The position numbers were made by a program, and so were the translations under genes. Below the pieces are notes generated by a model, which saw only the letters and a list, made by a program, of their open reading frames with translations, made no database searches and was not told where the DNA came from. A stretch of DNA of 64,000 nucleotides. It comes from Acuticoccus sp963704595. GTDB lineage: Bacteria > Pseudomonadota > Alphaproteobacteria > Rhizobiales > Amorphaceae. Of the stretch, positions 33,180-42,546 are shown in pieces. The stretch covers positions 2,976,001-3,040,000 of the forward strand of contig OY969922.1 in NCBI GenBank assembly GCA_963704595.1, given 5' to 3'. Numbering within the stretch: position 1 is the first letter of the stretch; every line of letters begins with the position of its first letter.

Positions 33180-34556
33180 ATGAAAAAGAACTTCACCAGC
33201 CTCAGGCGGACGACTTGCCTTGCCGCACTGATGACAGGCGCGCTTGCCTCGGGACACGCGAATGCACAGGGGACATCTCCCGAAGCCTGCGCGACAGCGC
33301 CCGAAGCTGCCAGCCATCACACCATTCCCGTCAGCGCCGACACGGTGCACTGGGGCTACTTCTCCAAGGGGCTGGTACCGGCCGCCGTCATCAATTCGGG
33401 CGATCTCGTCACCATCGAGACGCTGACCCACCACGCCAACGACGATGCCTCGCGCATGGTGACCGGCGACCCCGGCGCCGAAAGCGTGTTCGCCTGGGAG
33501 CCCGGCGAGAAGGGCGTCGAACGGCGCGGCGCAGGGCCGATGGATGCCTCGATCCACGGCCGCGGTGCCGGCGAGGGTTTTGGCGTCCACATCCTCACCG
33601 GGCCGATCTACGTCTGCGGTGCCGAGCCCGGCGACGTGCTGGAGGTGGAAATCCTCGACCTCAAGCCCCGTCCCTCCGCCAATCCAGAGTATGCCGGCCG
33701 CACCTTCGGCTCGAACGCCGCCGCATGGTGGGGCTACCATTACAACGACCTCATCGAGGAGCCGAAGCCGCGCGAGGTCATTACCATCTACGAGCTCGAC
33801 GCCACCGGCGACGAGAACTGGGCCAAGGCCGCCTACAACTACCGCTGGACGCCCCAGACCGACCCCGACGGCGTGGTCCACGAGCTGATCGACTATCCGG
33901 GCGTGCCGGTCGACCACGCGACCGTGGAAGAGAACCACGAGATTCTGGAAGGCGTGCGCGTGCCGATCCGCCCGCACTTCGGCACCATGGGCGTCGCGCC
34001 GGCGGGGCCTGATTTCGTGGATTCGATCCCGCCGTCCTCGTTCGGCGGCAACATCGACAACTGGCGCGTCGGTCCTGGCGGGACGATGTACTACCCGATC
34101 GCGGTCGAGGGCGCGCTCCTGTCGGCCGGCGACCCGCACGCCGCGCAGGGCGATTCGGAGCTCGCCGGTACCGCCATCGAGACCTCGCTGACGGGGCTGG
34201 TACGCGTCACCCTCCACAAGGCCGCAGACCTCGAGGGGACGCCGGTTGAAGGGCTCGATTTCCCGCTGCTGGAGACCGCCGACGAATACGTCGTCCACGG
34301 CTTTTCCTACCCGGATTATCTCACCGAACTCGGCGAAACCGCGCAGAGCGAGATCTACTCCAAGTCCTCGGTCGACCGCGCGATGCGGGACGCGTTCCGC
34401 AAGATGCGCACGTTCCTGATGACCAACTACGGCCTGTCGGAAGACGAGGCGATCTCGCTGATGTCGGTCGCGACGGACTTCGGGATCACGCAGGTGGTGG
34501 ACGGCAACTTCGGCGTCCACGGCGTGCTCGACAAGGCGGTGTTCGCGGGCCGCTGA
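33180..34556 (+). CDS. Exported acetamidase/formamidase family protein
   Basis: A 458-residue protein with a signal peptide (MKKNFTSLRRTTCLAALMTGALASGHANA). The mature part has FmdA/AmdA family features: DTVHWGYFSKGLVPAAVINSGD, DASIHGRGAGEGFGVHILTGP, RPHFGTMGVAP and GGNIDNWRVGPGGTMYYPI. The metal-dependent family hydrolyses short amides such as formamide and acetamide. The exported form points to periplasmic action. GAGGAA precedes the ATG at 33180; the frame upstream to 33018 is not leader-like. Divergent from ribB. Confidence 0.87.
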   Translation: MKKNFTSLRRTTCLAALMTGALASGHANAQGTSPEACATAPEAASHHTIPVSADTVHWGYFSKGLVPAAVINSGDLVTIETLTHHANDDASRMVTGDPGAESVFAWEPGEKGVERRGAGPMDASIHGRGAGEGFGVHILTGPIYVCGAEPGDVLEVEILDLKPRPSANPEYAGRTFGSNAAAWWGYHYNDLIEEPKPREVITIYELDATGDENWAKAAYNYRWTPQTDPDGVVHELIDYPGVPVDHATVEENHEILEGVRVPIRPHFGTMGVAPAGPDFVDSIPPSSFGGNIDNWRVGPGGTMYYPIAVEGALLSAGDPHAAQGDSELAGTAIETSLTGLVRVTLHKAADLEGTPVEGLDFPLLETADEYVVHGFSYPDYLTELGETAQSEIYSKSSVDRAMRDAFRKMRTFLMTNYGLSEDEAISLMSVATDFGITQVVDGNFGVHGVLDKAVFAGR

Positions 34557-34565
34557 GCCGCGAGG

Positions 34566-35666
34566 CTAGAAGATGGGCCAGACCGGGCCGTCGCGTCCGG
34601 TCTGCGCCCGGTGGCGCAGGAAATGGTCCGCCAGCACCAGCGCCATCATCGCCTCGCCGACCGGGACGGCGCGGATGCCGACGCAGGGGTCGTGCCGGCC
34701 GGTGGTGGAGACGTCGACCTCCTCCCCGCCCCGCGTCACGGAGCGGCGCGCGGTGTGGATCGAGGACGTCGGCTTCACCGCGAAGCGCACGACCACGGGC
34801 GCACCGCTCGAAATGCCGCCGAGCACGCCGCCCGCCTTGTTGGACTGGAATTCCGGCCCGTCCGCGCCCATGCGCATCTCGTCGGCGTTCTCCTCGCCCG
34901 ACAGGCGCGCGGCGTTGAAGCCCTCGCCGATCTCCACGCCCTTGACGGCGTTGATGGACATCATCGCGCTGGCAAGGTCCTGGTCGAGCTTGCCGTAAAG
35001 CGGCGCGCCCCAGCCGGCGGGCACGCCGGAGGCTTCCACCTCGACGACGGCGCCCAGCGAGGAGCCTGCCTTGCGGGCGGCATCGAGCCTTGCTTCCCAG
35101 CGGCGCGCGGCCTCTGGGTCGGGGCAGAAGAAATCGTTGGAGCGCACGGCGTCCCATTCGCGCGCCTCGGCCCGGTCGCCGCCCATCTCCACCAGCGCGC
35201 CGCGGATCGCAACGCCGGGCACGACCGCGCGGGCGATGGCGCCGGCTGCGACGCGCACGGCGGTCTCGCGGGCGGAGGAGCGGCCGCCGCCGCGATAGTC
35301 GCGCAGGCCGTACTTGGCGTCGTAGGTGTAGTCGGCATGGCCGGGGCGGTAGCGCTCGGCGATGTTGGTGTAGTCCTTGGAGCGCTGGTCCACGTTCTCG
35401 ATCAGCACTGTGATCGGCGTGCCGGTGGTCACCAGCCCGTCGTCCGTTTCCAGCACGCCGGAGACGAGCCGCACGGTGTCCGGCTCGCGGCGCTGGGTGG
35501 TGTGGCGCGACTGGCCGGGGCGGCGCTTGTCCATCTCGGCCTGGATCGCCGCCAGCGACAGGACGATGCCCGGGGGGCAGCCGTCCACCACGCCGCCGAT
35601 CATCGGCCCGTGGCTCTCGCCGAAGGTGGTGAGGCGGAAGAGGTGGCCGAACGTGTTGTGCGACAT
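34566..35666 (-). CDS. aroC: Chorismate synthase
   Basis: A 366-residue FMN-dependent enzyme making chorismate from EPSP, last step of the shikimate pathway. Seen: GHLFRLTTFGESHGPMIGGVVDGCPPG at the N-terminus (in two motif halves), RPGHADYTYDAKYG, DYRGGGRSSARETAVRVAAGA, and the C-terminal SIHTARRSVTRGGEEV and GRHDPCVGIRAVPV. Standard length. It follows the histidine phosphatase gene by 10 bases in the fabI operon. Confidence 0.96.
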   Translation of the reverse strand: MSHNTFGHLFRLTTFGESHGPMIGGVVDGCPPGIVLSLAAIQAEMDKRRPGQSRHTTQRREPDTVRLVSGVLETDDGLVTTGTPITVLIENVDQRSKDYTNIAERYRPGHADYTYDAKYGLRDYRGGGRSSARETAVRVAAGAIARAVVPGVAIRGALVEMGGDRAEAREWDAVRSNDFFCPDPEAARRWEARLDAARKAGSSLGAVVEVEASGVPAGWGAPLYGKLDQDLASAMMSINAVKGVEIGEGFNAARLSGEENADEMRMGADGPEFQSNKAGGVLGGISSGAPVVVRFAVKPTSSIHTARRSVTRGGEEVDVSTTGRHDPCVGIRAVPVGEAMMALVLADHFLRHRAQTGRDGPVWPIF

Positions 35667-35676
35667 GGGCGCCCTC

Positions 35677-36279
35677 CTAGATCAGCGTGACGGTGCCGTC
35701 CGCGAACACGGAGAAGCGGTCCTGCGGCGCCGGGAGGCCGGGCACCTCGTGCCATGGCCGGTCGCACAGGTGGCCGTGGAGCACGCGGAACACGCCGCCA
35801 TGGGTGACGGCGACGGTATCCCGCTCGATGGTCTCGAGCCATTCGCCGACGCGGGCGGCAAGCTCGCCGTAGGTCTCGCCGCCGGGCGGGCGGAAGGACC
35901 ACTTGTCCTTCTTGCGCGCCTTCACCAGCTCGCGCTGGCCGCCTTCTTTCAGCTCCTCGTAGGTGAAGCCGGACCATTCGCCGAACGCGACCTCCTTCAG
36001 CCGGTCGTCGGTGGCGAAGCGGTCGTCGAGGCCGAGTTCGCCGCGCGCGATCCGCATCGTCTCGCACGAGCGCGACAGCGGCGAGGCGACGAAGTCGAGC
36101 GCGTTGAGGGCGATGCCTTCCGCGGCCAGCCAGTCGCGCAGGGTGCGGCCGTTGCGGTGCGCCTGGCCGCGCCCGGTGTCGTTCAGCGGAATGTCGAGCT
36201 GGCCCTGAAGGCGGCCCTCCACGTTCCAGTCCGTCTCGCCGTGGCGAAGGTGGATGAGGCGAACGCCTTCGGGAAGCAT
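35677..36279 (-). CDS. Histidine phosphatase family protein
   Basis: A 200-residue phosphoglycerate-mutase-like phosphatase. The catalytic RHG motif is in LIHLRHGETDWNVEGRLQG; other active-site parts are ASPLSR, GEWSG and VAVTHGGVFRVL with the second histidine. Small-molecule phosphatases of this class act on sugar or nucleotide phosphates. The ATG overlaps the fabI stop (TGATG), linking fabI, this gene and aroC in one operon. Substrate unknown. Confidence 0.9.
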   Translation of the reverse strand: MLPEGVRLIHLRHGETDWNVEGRLQGQLDIPLNDTGRGQAHRNGRTLRDWLAAEGIALNALDFVASPLSRSCETMRIARGELGLDDRFATDDRLKEVAFGEWSGFTYEELKEGGQRELVKARKKDKWSFRPPGGETYGELAARVGEWLETIERDTVAVTHGGVFRVLHGHLCDRPWHEVPGLPAPQDRFSVFADGTVTLI

Positions 36280-37109
36280 CAGCCCTTGTCTTCCGCGACC
36301 GCCTTGGTGATGTCCGGCGCGTCGACGGCCTTCATGCCGACGACGTGGTAGCCGGAATCGACGTGGTGGACTTCGCCGGTCACCGCCGAGGACAGCGGCG
36401 ACACGAGGTAGGACGCTGCACCGCCGACTTCCTCGATGGTCACGGTCCGGCGCATCGGCGCGTTGTACTCGTTCCATTTGAGGATGTAGCGGAAGTCGCC
36501 GATGCCGGAGGCGGCCAGCGTCTTGATCGGGCCGGCCGACAGGGCGTTGACGCGGATGCCGCGCGGGCCGAGGTCCGCCGCGAGATAGCGCACGGACGCT
36601 TCGAGCGCGGCCTTGGCGACGCCCATCACGTTGTAGTGCGGCATCACCTTTTCGGCGCCGTAGTAGGTGAGCGTGAGGAGCGAGCCGCCCTCGTTCATCA
36701 GCGGCTCGGCGCGGCGCGCGATATCGACGAAGGAGTAGCAGGAGATCGCGAGCGACTTCTGGAAGTTGTCGGCGGACGTGTCGATGAACCGGCCGGTCAG
36801 CTCGTTCTTGTCGGAGAAGGCGATGGCGTGGACGAGAAAGTCGAGACCGCCCCACTCTGCCTTCACGCGGTCGAACACAGCATCCATGGAGGCCGGGTCG
36901 GTGACGTCGAGGTGGCCGAAGACATCGGCATCGAGGGTCGCGGCGAGCGGCTCAACGCGCTTCCTCAGCGCGTCACCCTGGTAGGTGAGGCCGAGCTTGG
37001 CGCCATGATCCGTCACGGCCTTCGCGATTCCCCACGCGATCGACCGGTTGTTCGCGACTCCGAGGATCAGACCGCGCTTTCCCGCGAGAATGCCGGAGTC
37101 AATAGTCAT
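36279..37109 (-). CDS. fabI: Enoyl-[acyl-carrier-protein] reductase (NADH)
   Basis: A 276-residue short-chain dehydrogenase-type FabI. Cofactor motif LILGVANNRSIAWGIA replaces the usual GxxxGxG, as in all FabI. Catalytic Tyr-Lys pattern is seen in TYYGAEKVMPHYNVMGVAKAAL. The substrate loop SAGPIKTLAASGI is intact. It completes each cycle of fatty acid elongation and is the triclosan target. First gene of the fabI-phosphatase-aroC operon, divergent from an FAD oxidase gene. Confidence 0.95.
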   Translation of the reverse strand: MTIDSGILAGKRGLILGVANNRSIAWGIAKAVTDHGAKLGLTYQGDALRKRVEPLAATLDADVFGHLDVTDPASMDAVFDRVKAEWGGLDFLVHAIAFSDKNELTGRFIDTSADNFQKSLAISCYSFVDIARRAEPLMNEGGSLLTLTYYGAEKVMPHYNVMGVAKAALEASVRYLAADLGPRGIRVNALSAGPIKTLAASGIGDFRYILKWNEYNAPMRRTVTIEEVGGAASYLVSPLSSAVTGEVHHVDSGYHVVGMKAVDAPDITKAVAEDKG

Positions 37110-37216
37110 GGAAATCCAACCTTTTGGGACGGGGCGGAAGAAATGCCCTAATGGGTGCCGTCATAGCCATCACCCCTCTCCCTCGCAAGATTGACCACGA
37201 GTTAAGAGCAACCGCC

Positions 37217-38673
37217 ATGTCCATCAGCCCACACCTCCCCACCGACAAGCCCGACTTCGACGCCCTGCGCAAGGCTCTTGCCGCAGCGCTCGGCGACAGC
37301 GCGCTGGTGACGGACCCGGGCGCGATGGAGCCCTACCTCACCGAATGGCGCCACCTCTACCACGGCGCGACGCCCTTCGTGGTCCGCCCGGCCGATACCG
37401 AAGGCGTTGCGACCGCCCTCCGCCTCGCCGCCGAGCATGGCGTCGCGATCGTCCCGCAGTCGGGCAACACGGGTCTCGTCGGCGGCCAGATGCCGGCCGA
37501 ATCGGGCGAAGAGCTGCTGATCTCCACCGACCGGCTGACGAAGATCGAGTTCGGTCGACCCCGCCGGCAACACGCTCCTGTGCGGCGCCGGCACGATCCT
37601 TGCTGACGTGCAGGCCGCCGCCGAGGAGGCGGGCCGCCTCTTCCCGCTGTCGCTGGCATCGGAAGGGTCGGCGCGGATCGGCGGGCTGATCTCCACCAAC
37701 GCGGGCGGCACCGGCGTGCTCGCCTACGGCAACATGCGCGACCAGGTGCTGGGGCTCGAGGTGGTGCTGGCGGACGGCCGCGTCTGGAACGGCCTCCGGG
37801 CGCTGCGCAAGGACAACACCGGCTACGACCTCAAGCACCTCTTCATCGGCGCGGAGGGAACGCTCGGCATCGTCACCCGCGCGATGCTGAAGCTGCGGCC
37901 CCTCCCCACCGCGCGCGACGTGGCGCTGGTCGGCGTCGCGGACCCTGCCGCCGCGCTCACGCTGCTCGGCATGGTGCAGTCGACGCTGGGCGAGGCGATC
38001 ACCGCGTTCGAGCTCGTCCCGAAATTCGGCATCGAGATGGTGCTGCGCCACGGCGCCGGCACCCGCAACCCGTTCGAGACGATCCCGCAGTGGGTGGTGC
38101 TGATCGAGGCGAGCACCTTCTCGCCCGACCGCCCGATGCGCGAGCCGCTCGAGACCGCCCTGATGGCCGCCTACGAGGCCGGCGTCGCCAACGACGCGCT
38201 GGTCGCCCAGTCGATCTCCGAGGCGCGCCGACTTCTGGCGCCTGCGCGAACTCCTGTCCGAGGTGCAGAGCCACGAGGGCGGCTCGATCAAGCACGACGT
38301 CTCGGTGCCGATCCACGCCATCCCCGCGTTCCTCGCCGAAGGGATGGCGGCGGCCGAAGAGGCGATCCCCGGCTGCCGCCCGGTGCCGTTCGGCCACCTC
38401 GGCGACGGCAACATCCACTTCAACTTCACCCAGCCCGAAGGCGCCGACAAGGACGCCTACCTCGCGCAGTGGGACAAGCTGAACACCGCCGTCCACGCGG
38501 TGGTGGCCCGCCACAACGGCTCGATCGCGGCCGAGCACGGCGTCGGCCGGCTGAAGGCGAAGCTGGTGCCCACCGTGCGCAGCCCGCTGGAAATGGAAAT
38601 GATGCGCAAGATCAAGGCAGCGCTCGATCCGGACGGCCGGATGAACCCCGGCCGCGTCCTCCCGCTCGAATAG
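37217..38673 (+). pseudogene. FAD-linked 2-hydroxyacid oxidase/dehydrogenase, two frameshifts
   Basis: The protein belongs to the GlcD/D-2-hydroxyglutarate dehydrogenase group. Part one (PYLTEWRHLYHGATPFVVRPADTEGV; AIVPQSGNTGLVGGQMP, the FAD-binding P-x-x-GNTG motif) breaks after LTKIEF near 37556. Part two (DPAGNTLLCGAGTILADV, ASEGSARIGGLISTNAGG, FIGAEGTLGIVT) breaks after ISEAR near 38231. Part three contains HEGGSIKHDVSVP, FGHLGDGNIHFN and AAEHGVGRLK, and ends normally at 38673. Removing one T and one C, respectively, restores a full-length protein. Probably sequence error; otherwise a recent pseudogene. Confidence 0.82.
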
Positions 38674-38674
38674 T

Positions 38675-39376
38675 CTAGAGAAGCCGGGGCTGCTCGCCGT
38701 CCGCTGGCGGCGCGGGCGGCTCCGGCGCATCAGGCGTCATCAGCCCCGCCCCCTCGTTGCGCGCGTTGGAGAGTTTCCGGGAGACCGGCCGCGCGGTGTA
38801 GCGGGCCTTCTCCGTCAGGCCGAGCGCCCGCTCGCCATCGTCGTTGGCGGGATCGAGCCACGCCGCAAAGTTCCTATGCGGCACGGTGAGAGGCATCCGG
38901 TCGTGATAGTCCGCCGGGACGCCCTCGGCCGATCCGGTCAGGACGGCGACGGTGTCCATCTCCTCGCCGTCAGGCCCCATCCAGGTCTCCCACACCCCGG
39001 CGAGCCCGATGGGCGCCTCGGGCTCGAAGAAGAAGGGCTGCTTGACGTTCCCCTCGCGCAGCCATTCGTAGAAGCCGGTGGCGGGCAGCAGCGCCCGGCG
39101 CCGCCGCAGCGCGTTGCGGAAGGTGGGCTTTTCCGCCGCCGTCTCCGAGCGGCCGTTGATGACGAGCGGAAAGTCCTTAGGGTCCTTCACGAACGGCGGC
39201 AGGAGGCCCCAGCGCATCAGCGTCACCGCGCGTCCGCCGGGGACCGAGCGGACCACATGCACCGGCTGCGTCGGCGCGATGTTGTAGCGCGGCGGATAGA
39301 CGGCGGTGTCGTTCGCCACCGCGAACAGCTCGCGCATCATCTCCAGCGGCAGGGTCAGCTGGTAGCGCCCGCACAT
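38675..39376 (-). CDS. SOS response-associated (SRAP) peptidase, YedK/HMCES-like
   Basis: A 233-residue SRAP protein. The N-terminal MCGRYQLT places Cys2, which forms the thiazolidine crosslink to abasic sites in ssDNA. Conserved partners are NIAPTQPVHVV, NGRSETAAEKPTFRNAL, GFYEWLREG (Glu) and YHDRMPLTVP (His). It shields abasic sites at replication forks. The C-terminus adds a proline-rich tail. It converges on the FAD oxidase gene with one base between the stop codons. Confidence 0.92.
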   Translation of the reverse strand: MCGRYQLTLPLEMMRELFAVANDTAVYPPRYNIAPTQPVHVVRSVPGGRAVTLMRWGLLPPFVKDPKDFPLVINGRSETAAEKPTFRNALRRRRALLPATGFYEWLREGNVKQPFFFEPEAPIGLAGVWETWMGPDGEEMDTVAVLTGSAEGVPADYHDRMPLTVPHRNFAAWLDPANDDGERALGLTEKARYTARPVSRKLSNARNEGAGLMTPDAPEPPAPPADGEQPRLL

Positions 39377-39377
39377 G

Positions 39378-40028
39378 TCAGATCACCTCGAAATACGTCA
39401 CCGAAAGCCTGCCCAATATAAGGGCGCCGAAGCCGAGGAGAAGCGCGCCGGCGATGACGTTGAACTTGGCGATCATCGTCTCGTTCAGCCGCACCCGCAT
39501 CTTGGTGACGGCAGCGGACAGGACGCACCACCAGCCGAGCGTGCCGAGCGCGACGCCCAGCACGAGCTGGGCGGTGCCGACATAGTCGCCGTCGTCCGGC
39601 GCCCAGTCGCCGAGCGCGCTGAAATAGGCGATGAAGCCGAAGATGGTGGCGGGGTTGGAGATGGTGAGGAAGAACGTCCCGACCGACATCTCGACGGCGC
39701 CGCGCTTGCGGGTCTCTTCCGGCAGCGGCTTGTCAAAGCCCGGCTGCCGCCACAGGATGCGCGCGCCGATGAAGCCGACGATCAGCCCGCCGAAGAGCTG
39801 GATGATGCGCGAATGCCCCTCGATGAAGCCGCTCACGGTGGAGACCGAGAAGGCGGCCGCGCTGGCGAAGACCACGTCGGCGAGCGCAGCGCCGACGCCG
39901 GCGCCGAGGCCCGACACGAACCCATAACGCAGAGCGCGCTGCATGATCAGAACATTGACCGGGCCGAGCGGGGCCGTCACGAAAACACCCCCGAGCATCC
40001 CGAGGGCGATGAACGCGAGGGGCGTCAC
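39378..40028 (-). CDS. LysE-family translocator
   Basis: A 216-residue membrane protein with about six hydrophobic segments. Family motifs are GVFVTAPLGPVNVLIMQRALRYGFVSGLGAGVG (N-terminal helix pair) and FFLTISNPATIFGFIAYFS. It should export an amino acid or related compound. A second member of the family after the one at 1479-2093, but only distantly similar. The start is GTG at 40028; the ribosome site is weak. It begins one base after the SRAP gene start region on the same strand, so the two are probably co-transcribed. Confidence 0.85.
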   Translation of the reverse strand: MTPLAFIALGMLGGVFVTAPLGPVNVLIMQRALRYGFVSGLGAGVGAALADVVFASAAAFSVSTVSGFIEGHSRIIQLFGGLIVGFIGARILWRQPGFDKPLPEETRKRGAVEMSVGTFFLTISNPATIFGFIAYFSALGDWAPDDGDYVGTAQLVLGVALGTLGWWCVLSAAVTKMRVRLNETMIAKFNVIAGALLLGFGALILGRLSVTYFEVI

Positions 40029-40140
40029 GTTGGAAATTCCGTCTTCAAGGGGACTCGCTTCGCTGTGGCGCCGGAGGGGGAGACTGCGCGATCGGACCGC
40101 GAGTTTCTACATCTCATTCTTCAACCCCCGGAGTGGACTA

Positions 40141-40858
40141 ATGGTTCTCACCTTTGTGGGGATCGTGGCCTTGGCCGCCGGCCCAGCGAGCGCCTACTCG
40201 CCGGAGATCGAGCTCGACAGCGGGCCCGACGCCCCGCAGATCGGGGCGACCCTGCCGTTCACGCTCGACACGCCGCCGGCCGACGCTGCGGAAGACATTG
40301 TTCCGGCGGATGAGGGCGAGGGAGAATTCGGCGGGCATTCTTCCGATTATGATGCAACGCGTGTGCCAGCGCCCGCCCGCGCCGGCCTTGCCGACATGCG
40401 CACCGGCGAGACCGGACTGCCGGCCGAAGTCGCCGCGACGCGGCAGAAACTCCTCGACGCCGCGAAGAGCGGCGACATCGACGCGCTCCGCCCGATCTTC
40501 GAGGCCCAGCGCATCGCGCCGATCGTCGGCGGCTACGACGACATGCCCGACGCGGTCGAAGTCGCTCCGCCTCCAGTCGGGCGACGACGAGGGGCGGGAG
40601 ATCCTCGCCATCCTGATCGAAATCCTCGAGAGCGGCCATGTCGCGGTCGGCAAGGGGTCGACGCTGACGTATGTGTGGCCCTACTTTGCCGAAGTGCCGC
40701 TCACCGCGCTGGAGCCGCCGCACATGGTGGACGTCTACCGCATCCTCACTTCGGTCGACGTGGAGGAAATCCAGCGGCAGGGGCGCTACACCTTCTATCG
40801 CGTCGGCATCGCCGCCGACGGCCGCGTGCGCTACTTCAGCGCCGGTGACATCGAGTAA
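40141..40858 (+). pseudogene. Exported conserved hypothetical protein, one frameshift
   Basis: The ATG at 40141 follows GGAG and opens a signal peptide (MVLTFVGIVALAAGPASA). A proline/aspartate-rich linker leads to a helical region (AATRQKLLDAAKSGDIDALRPIFEAQ). Near 40565 the frame breaks; the continuing frame reads LRLQSGDDEGREILAILIEILESGHVAVG, then YVWPYFAEVPLTALEPPHMVDVYRI and ends GRVRYFSAGDIE at 40858. Adding one base (VEVALRLQ) restores one protein of about 239 residues. This protein type is conserved next to ygfZ and HD-hydrolase genes in rhizobia; no function is known. Confidence 0.7.
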
Positions 40859-40864
40859 CACGCC

Positions 40865-41671
40865 ATGAATTCCGCCCTTCCCGGCCGCGCCGTCATTTCC
40901 GTCAGCGGCGCGGACAGTGCCCGTTTCCTCAACGATCTCCTCACCGTGCAGGTGGCCGAACTGGCGCCGGGCGGCCTCGCCTACGGCGCGCTCCTGTCGC
41001 CACAGGGCAAGATCCTGACCGACATGATGATCTTCCGGCAGGAGGACCGCTTCGCGCTCGACGTGCCCGAGGAGGCTGCCGACGACGTCATCCGCCGCCT
41101 CACGATGTACAAGCTGCGCGCCGCGGTGGACGTCGCACGCACCGGCGAACACGTCGCGATCTCGGCAGACGACGGCGCGCCCGACCCCCGCGCGCCGGGG
41201 CTCCTCAACCGCGTGCTCGCCGCGGATGCCGCCCCCGAAGGCGGCGAAGCGCTCGGCGCCTACACCGCGGCGCGGATCGCGGCCGGCGTGCCCGATGCGG
41301 TCGCCGACTTCCCGATCGGCGATACGTTCCCGCACGACGCCAACATGGACCTCACCGGCGGCGTCAACTTCCACAAGGGCTGCTATGTCGGCCAGGAGGT
41401 GGTGTCCCGGATGCGCCATCGCGGGACCGCGCGACGCCGGATCGTGCTGGTCTCCGGCGCCGATCCGCTGCCCGCTCCGGGCACCGCCCTCACGTCAGGC
41501 GGGCGGGCCGTCGGCCGCATGGGGACGAGCCGCGGCGGACAGGGTCTCGCGCTGGTGCGGATCGACAGGACGGACGGCACGGCGGAAGCGGACGGAATCA
41601 CCGTCACGCTCGCCCCGCCGCCGGGCGCCCCGTTCACGCTCGGTCGCACGGCCACCAGCGATGAGGCCTAG
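40865..41671 (+). CDS. ygfZ: YgfZ/GcvT-like folate-binding protein (Fe-S maturation)
   Basis: A 268-residue protein with the invariant YgfZ signature KGCYVGQEVVSRMRHRG near residue 172-188. The N-terminal half has the GcvT-like folate fold (SVSGADSARFLNDLLTVQV, YGALLSPQGKILTDMMI). YgfZ/IBA57 proteins bind tetrahydrofolate and help repair or mature certain Fe-S enzymes. Seven bases downstream of the exported protein gene. Its stop overlaps the HD hydrolase start by 11 bases. Confidence 0.9.
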   Translation: MNSALPGRAVISVSGADSARFLNDLLTVQVAELAPGGLAYGALLSPQGKILTDMMIFRQEDRFALDVPEEAADDVIRRLTMYKLRAAVDVARTGEHVAISADDGAPDPRAPGLLNRVLAADAAPEGGEALGAYTAARIAAGVPDAVADFPIGDTFPHDANMDLTGGVNFHKGCYVGQEVVSRMRHRGTARRRIVLVSGADPLPAPGTALTSGGRAVGRMGTSRGGQGLALVRIDRTDGTAEADGITVTLAPPPGAPFTLGRTATSDEA

Positions 41672-42305
41672 CGCGCCCCCGCGGCGGACGCGGAGGACGC
41701 GGGAAGCGCCGGACCGGGCGTGGCAGCGGATGCTGTCCGGGCGACGGCTCAACATCCTCGACCCCTCGCCGCTCGACATCGAGATCCGCGACATCGCGCA
41801 CGGCCTTGCAAGGGTTGCGCGCTGGAACGGGCAGACGACTGGCGACTGGCCGTTCTCGGTCGCGCAGCACTCGTTGCTGGTCGAGGCACTGATGCCGGCG
41901 GTGGTCGGCGCCTCAGCGCCTTCCACCAACCTCGCCGCCCTCCTCCACGATGCGCCGGAATACGTGGTCGGCGACCTCATCTCGCCGTTCAAGGCGGCGA
42001 TCGGGGAATCCTACAGGACTGTCGAGCACCGTCTGGAGGCCGCGATCCTGCTGCGCTTCTCGATCCCCCCCGACCCGGCCGGCATCCGCAAGGCGGCGAT
42101 CAAGGCTGCGGACCGGATCGCGGCGCACCTCGAGGCAACCGCCCGCGCAGGTTTCACCCCCGCCGAGGCCGACACGATCTTCGGCCCCCCCGGCATCGAC
42201 CCGGACGACTACGCGCCCCTCCTCACCTCCTGGCCGACCGGCGAGGCCGCAGAGCGCTTCCTCGCCCGCTTCGACACGCTTGAAGCCGAAACCGCCCGCG
42301 CCTGA
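41661..42305 (+). CDS. HD-domain hydrolase (YfbR-like)
   Basis: A 214-residue HD phosphohydrolase. After an arginine/proline-rich start (MRPSAPPRRTRRTREA), the core shows FSVAQHSLLVEAL, LLHDAPEYVVGDLISPFK (HD motif) and KAADRIAAHLEATA with the distal aspartate. Related YfbR proteins are nucleoside 5'-monophosphatases. The ATG lies inside the ygfZ 3' end (11-base overlap), so translation is coupled. A later start at MLSGRRLNILDP would remove the basic leader. Confidence 0.87.
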   Translation: MRPSAPPRRTRRTREAPDRAWQRMLSGRRLNILDPSPLDIEIRDIAHGLARVARWNGQTTGDWPFSVAQHSLLVEALMPAVVGASAPSTNLAALLHDAPEYVVGDLISPFKAAIGESYRTVEHRLEAAILLRFSIPPDPAGIRKAAIKAADRIAAHLEATARAGFTPAEADTIFGPPGIDPDDYAPLLTSWPTGEAAERFLARFDTLEAETARA

Positions 42306-42310
42306 ACCAA

Positions 42311-42399
42311 GGCCCGCGACAGGGTCAAGGCCCCGCCCGGAGCCACGCGCAGCCAGAGGCGAGCATGGCGAGGACGGGGCCTTGACGCTGACGCGGGCC
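42311..42399. repeat. Long inverted repeat between convergent genes
   Basis: Left arm 42311-42335 and right arm 42375-42399 are complementary over 25 positions except for a few central mismatches; GTCAAGGCCCCG pairs perfectly, as does GGCCCGCG. The loop is 39 bases. It starts six bases after the HD hydrolase stop, so it may end that transcript. Confidence 0.65.
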
Positions 42400-42413
42400 G
42401 ACCAACGCTTGAA

Positions 42414-42466
42414 GCAGGGGTTCAGGACAGAAGGACGCGCAGCGGCCGGCTGCCCTGAACCCCTGC
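42414..42466. repeat. Second inverted repeat, 13-bp perfect arms
   Basis: GCAGGGGTTCAGG at 42414-42426 pairs exactly with 42454-42466 across a 27-base GC-rich loop. It sits in the middle of the convergent gap. No T-run on either side. Confidence 0.6.
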
Positions 42467-42488
42467 CACGTGGCGAACGGGAGGGAGC

Positions 42489-42509
42489 GCGAGGGAGGAA
42501 ATCCCTCGC
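42489..42509 (-). terminator. Hairpin downstream of glgP
   Basis: GCGAGGGA and TCCCTCGC form a perfect 8-bp stem with a 5-base loop, 38 bases beyond the glgP stop on the minus strand. No strong T-run follows; with the two larger repeats it probably insulates the convergent genes. Confidence 0.5.
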
Positions 42510-42546
42510 CCTTCAAGTGAAAAGCCGGCGCGCAGCGCCGTCCGCA

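Noticed and set aside
42422..42546. Possible small gene between the HD hydrolase and glgP
   Set aside because: The short frames here are interrupted by the inverted repeats, lack ribosome sites and show no coherent protein.
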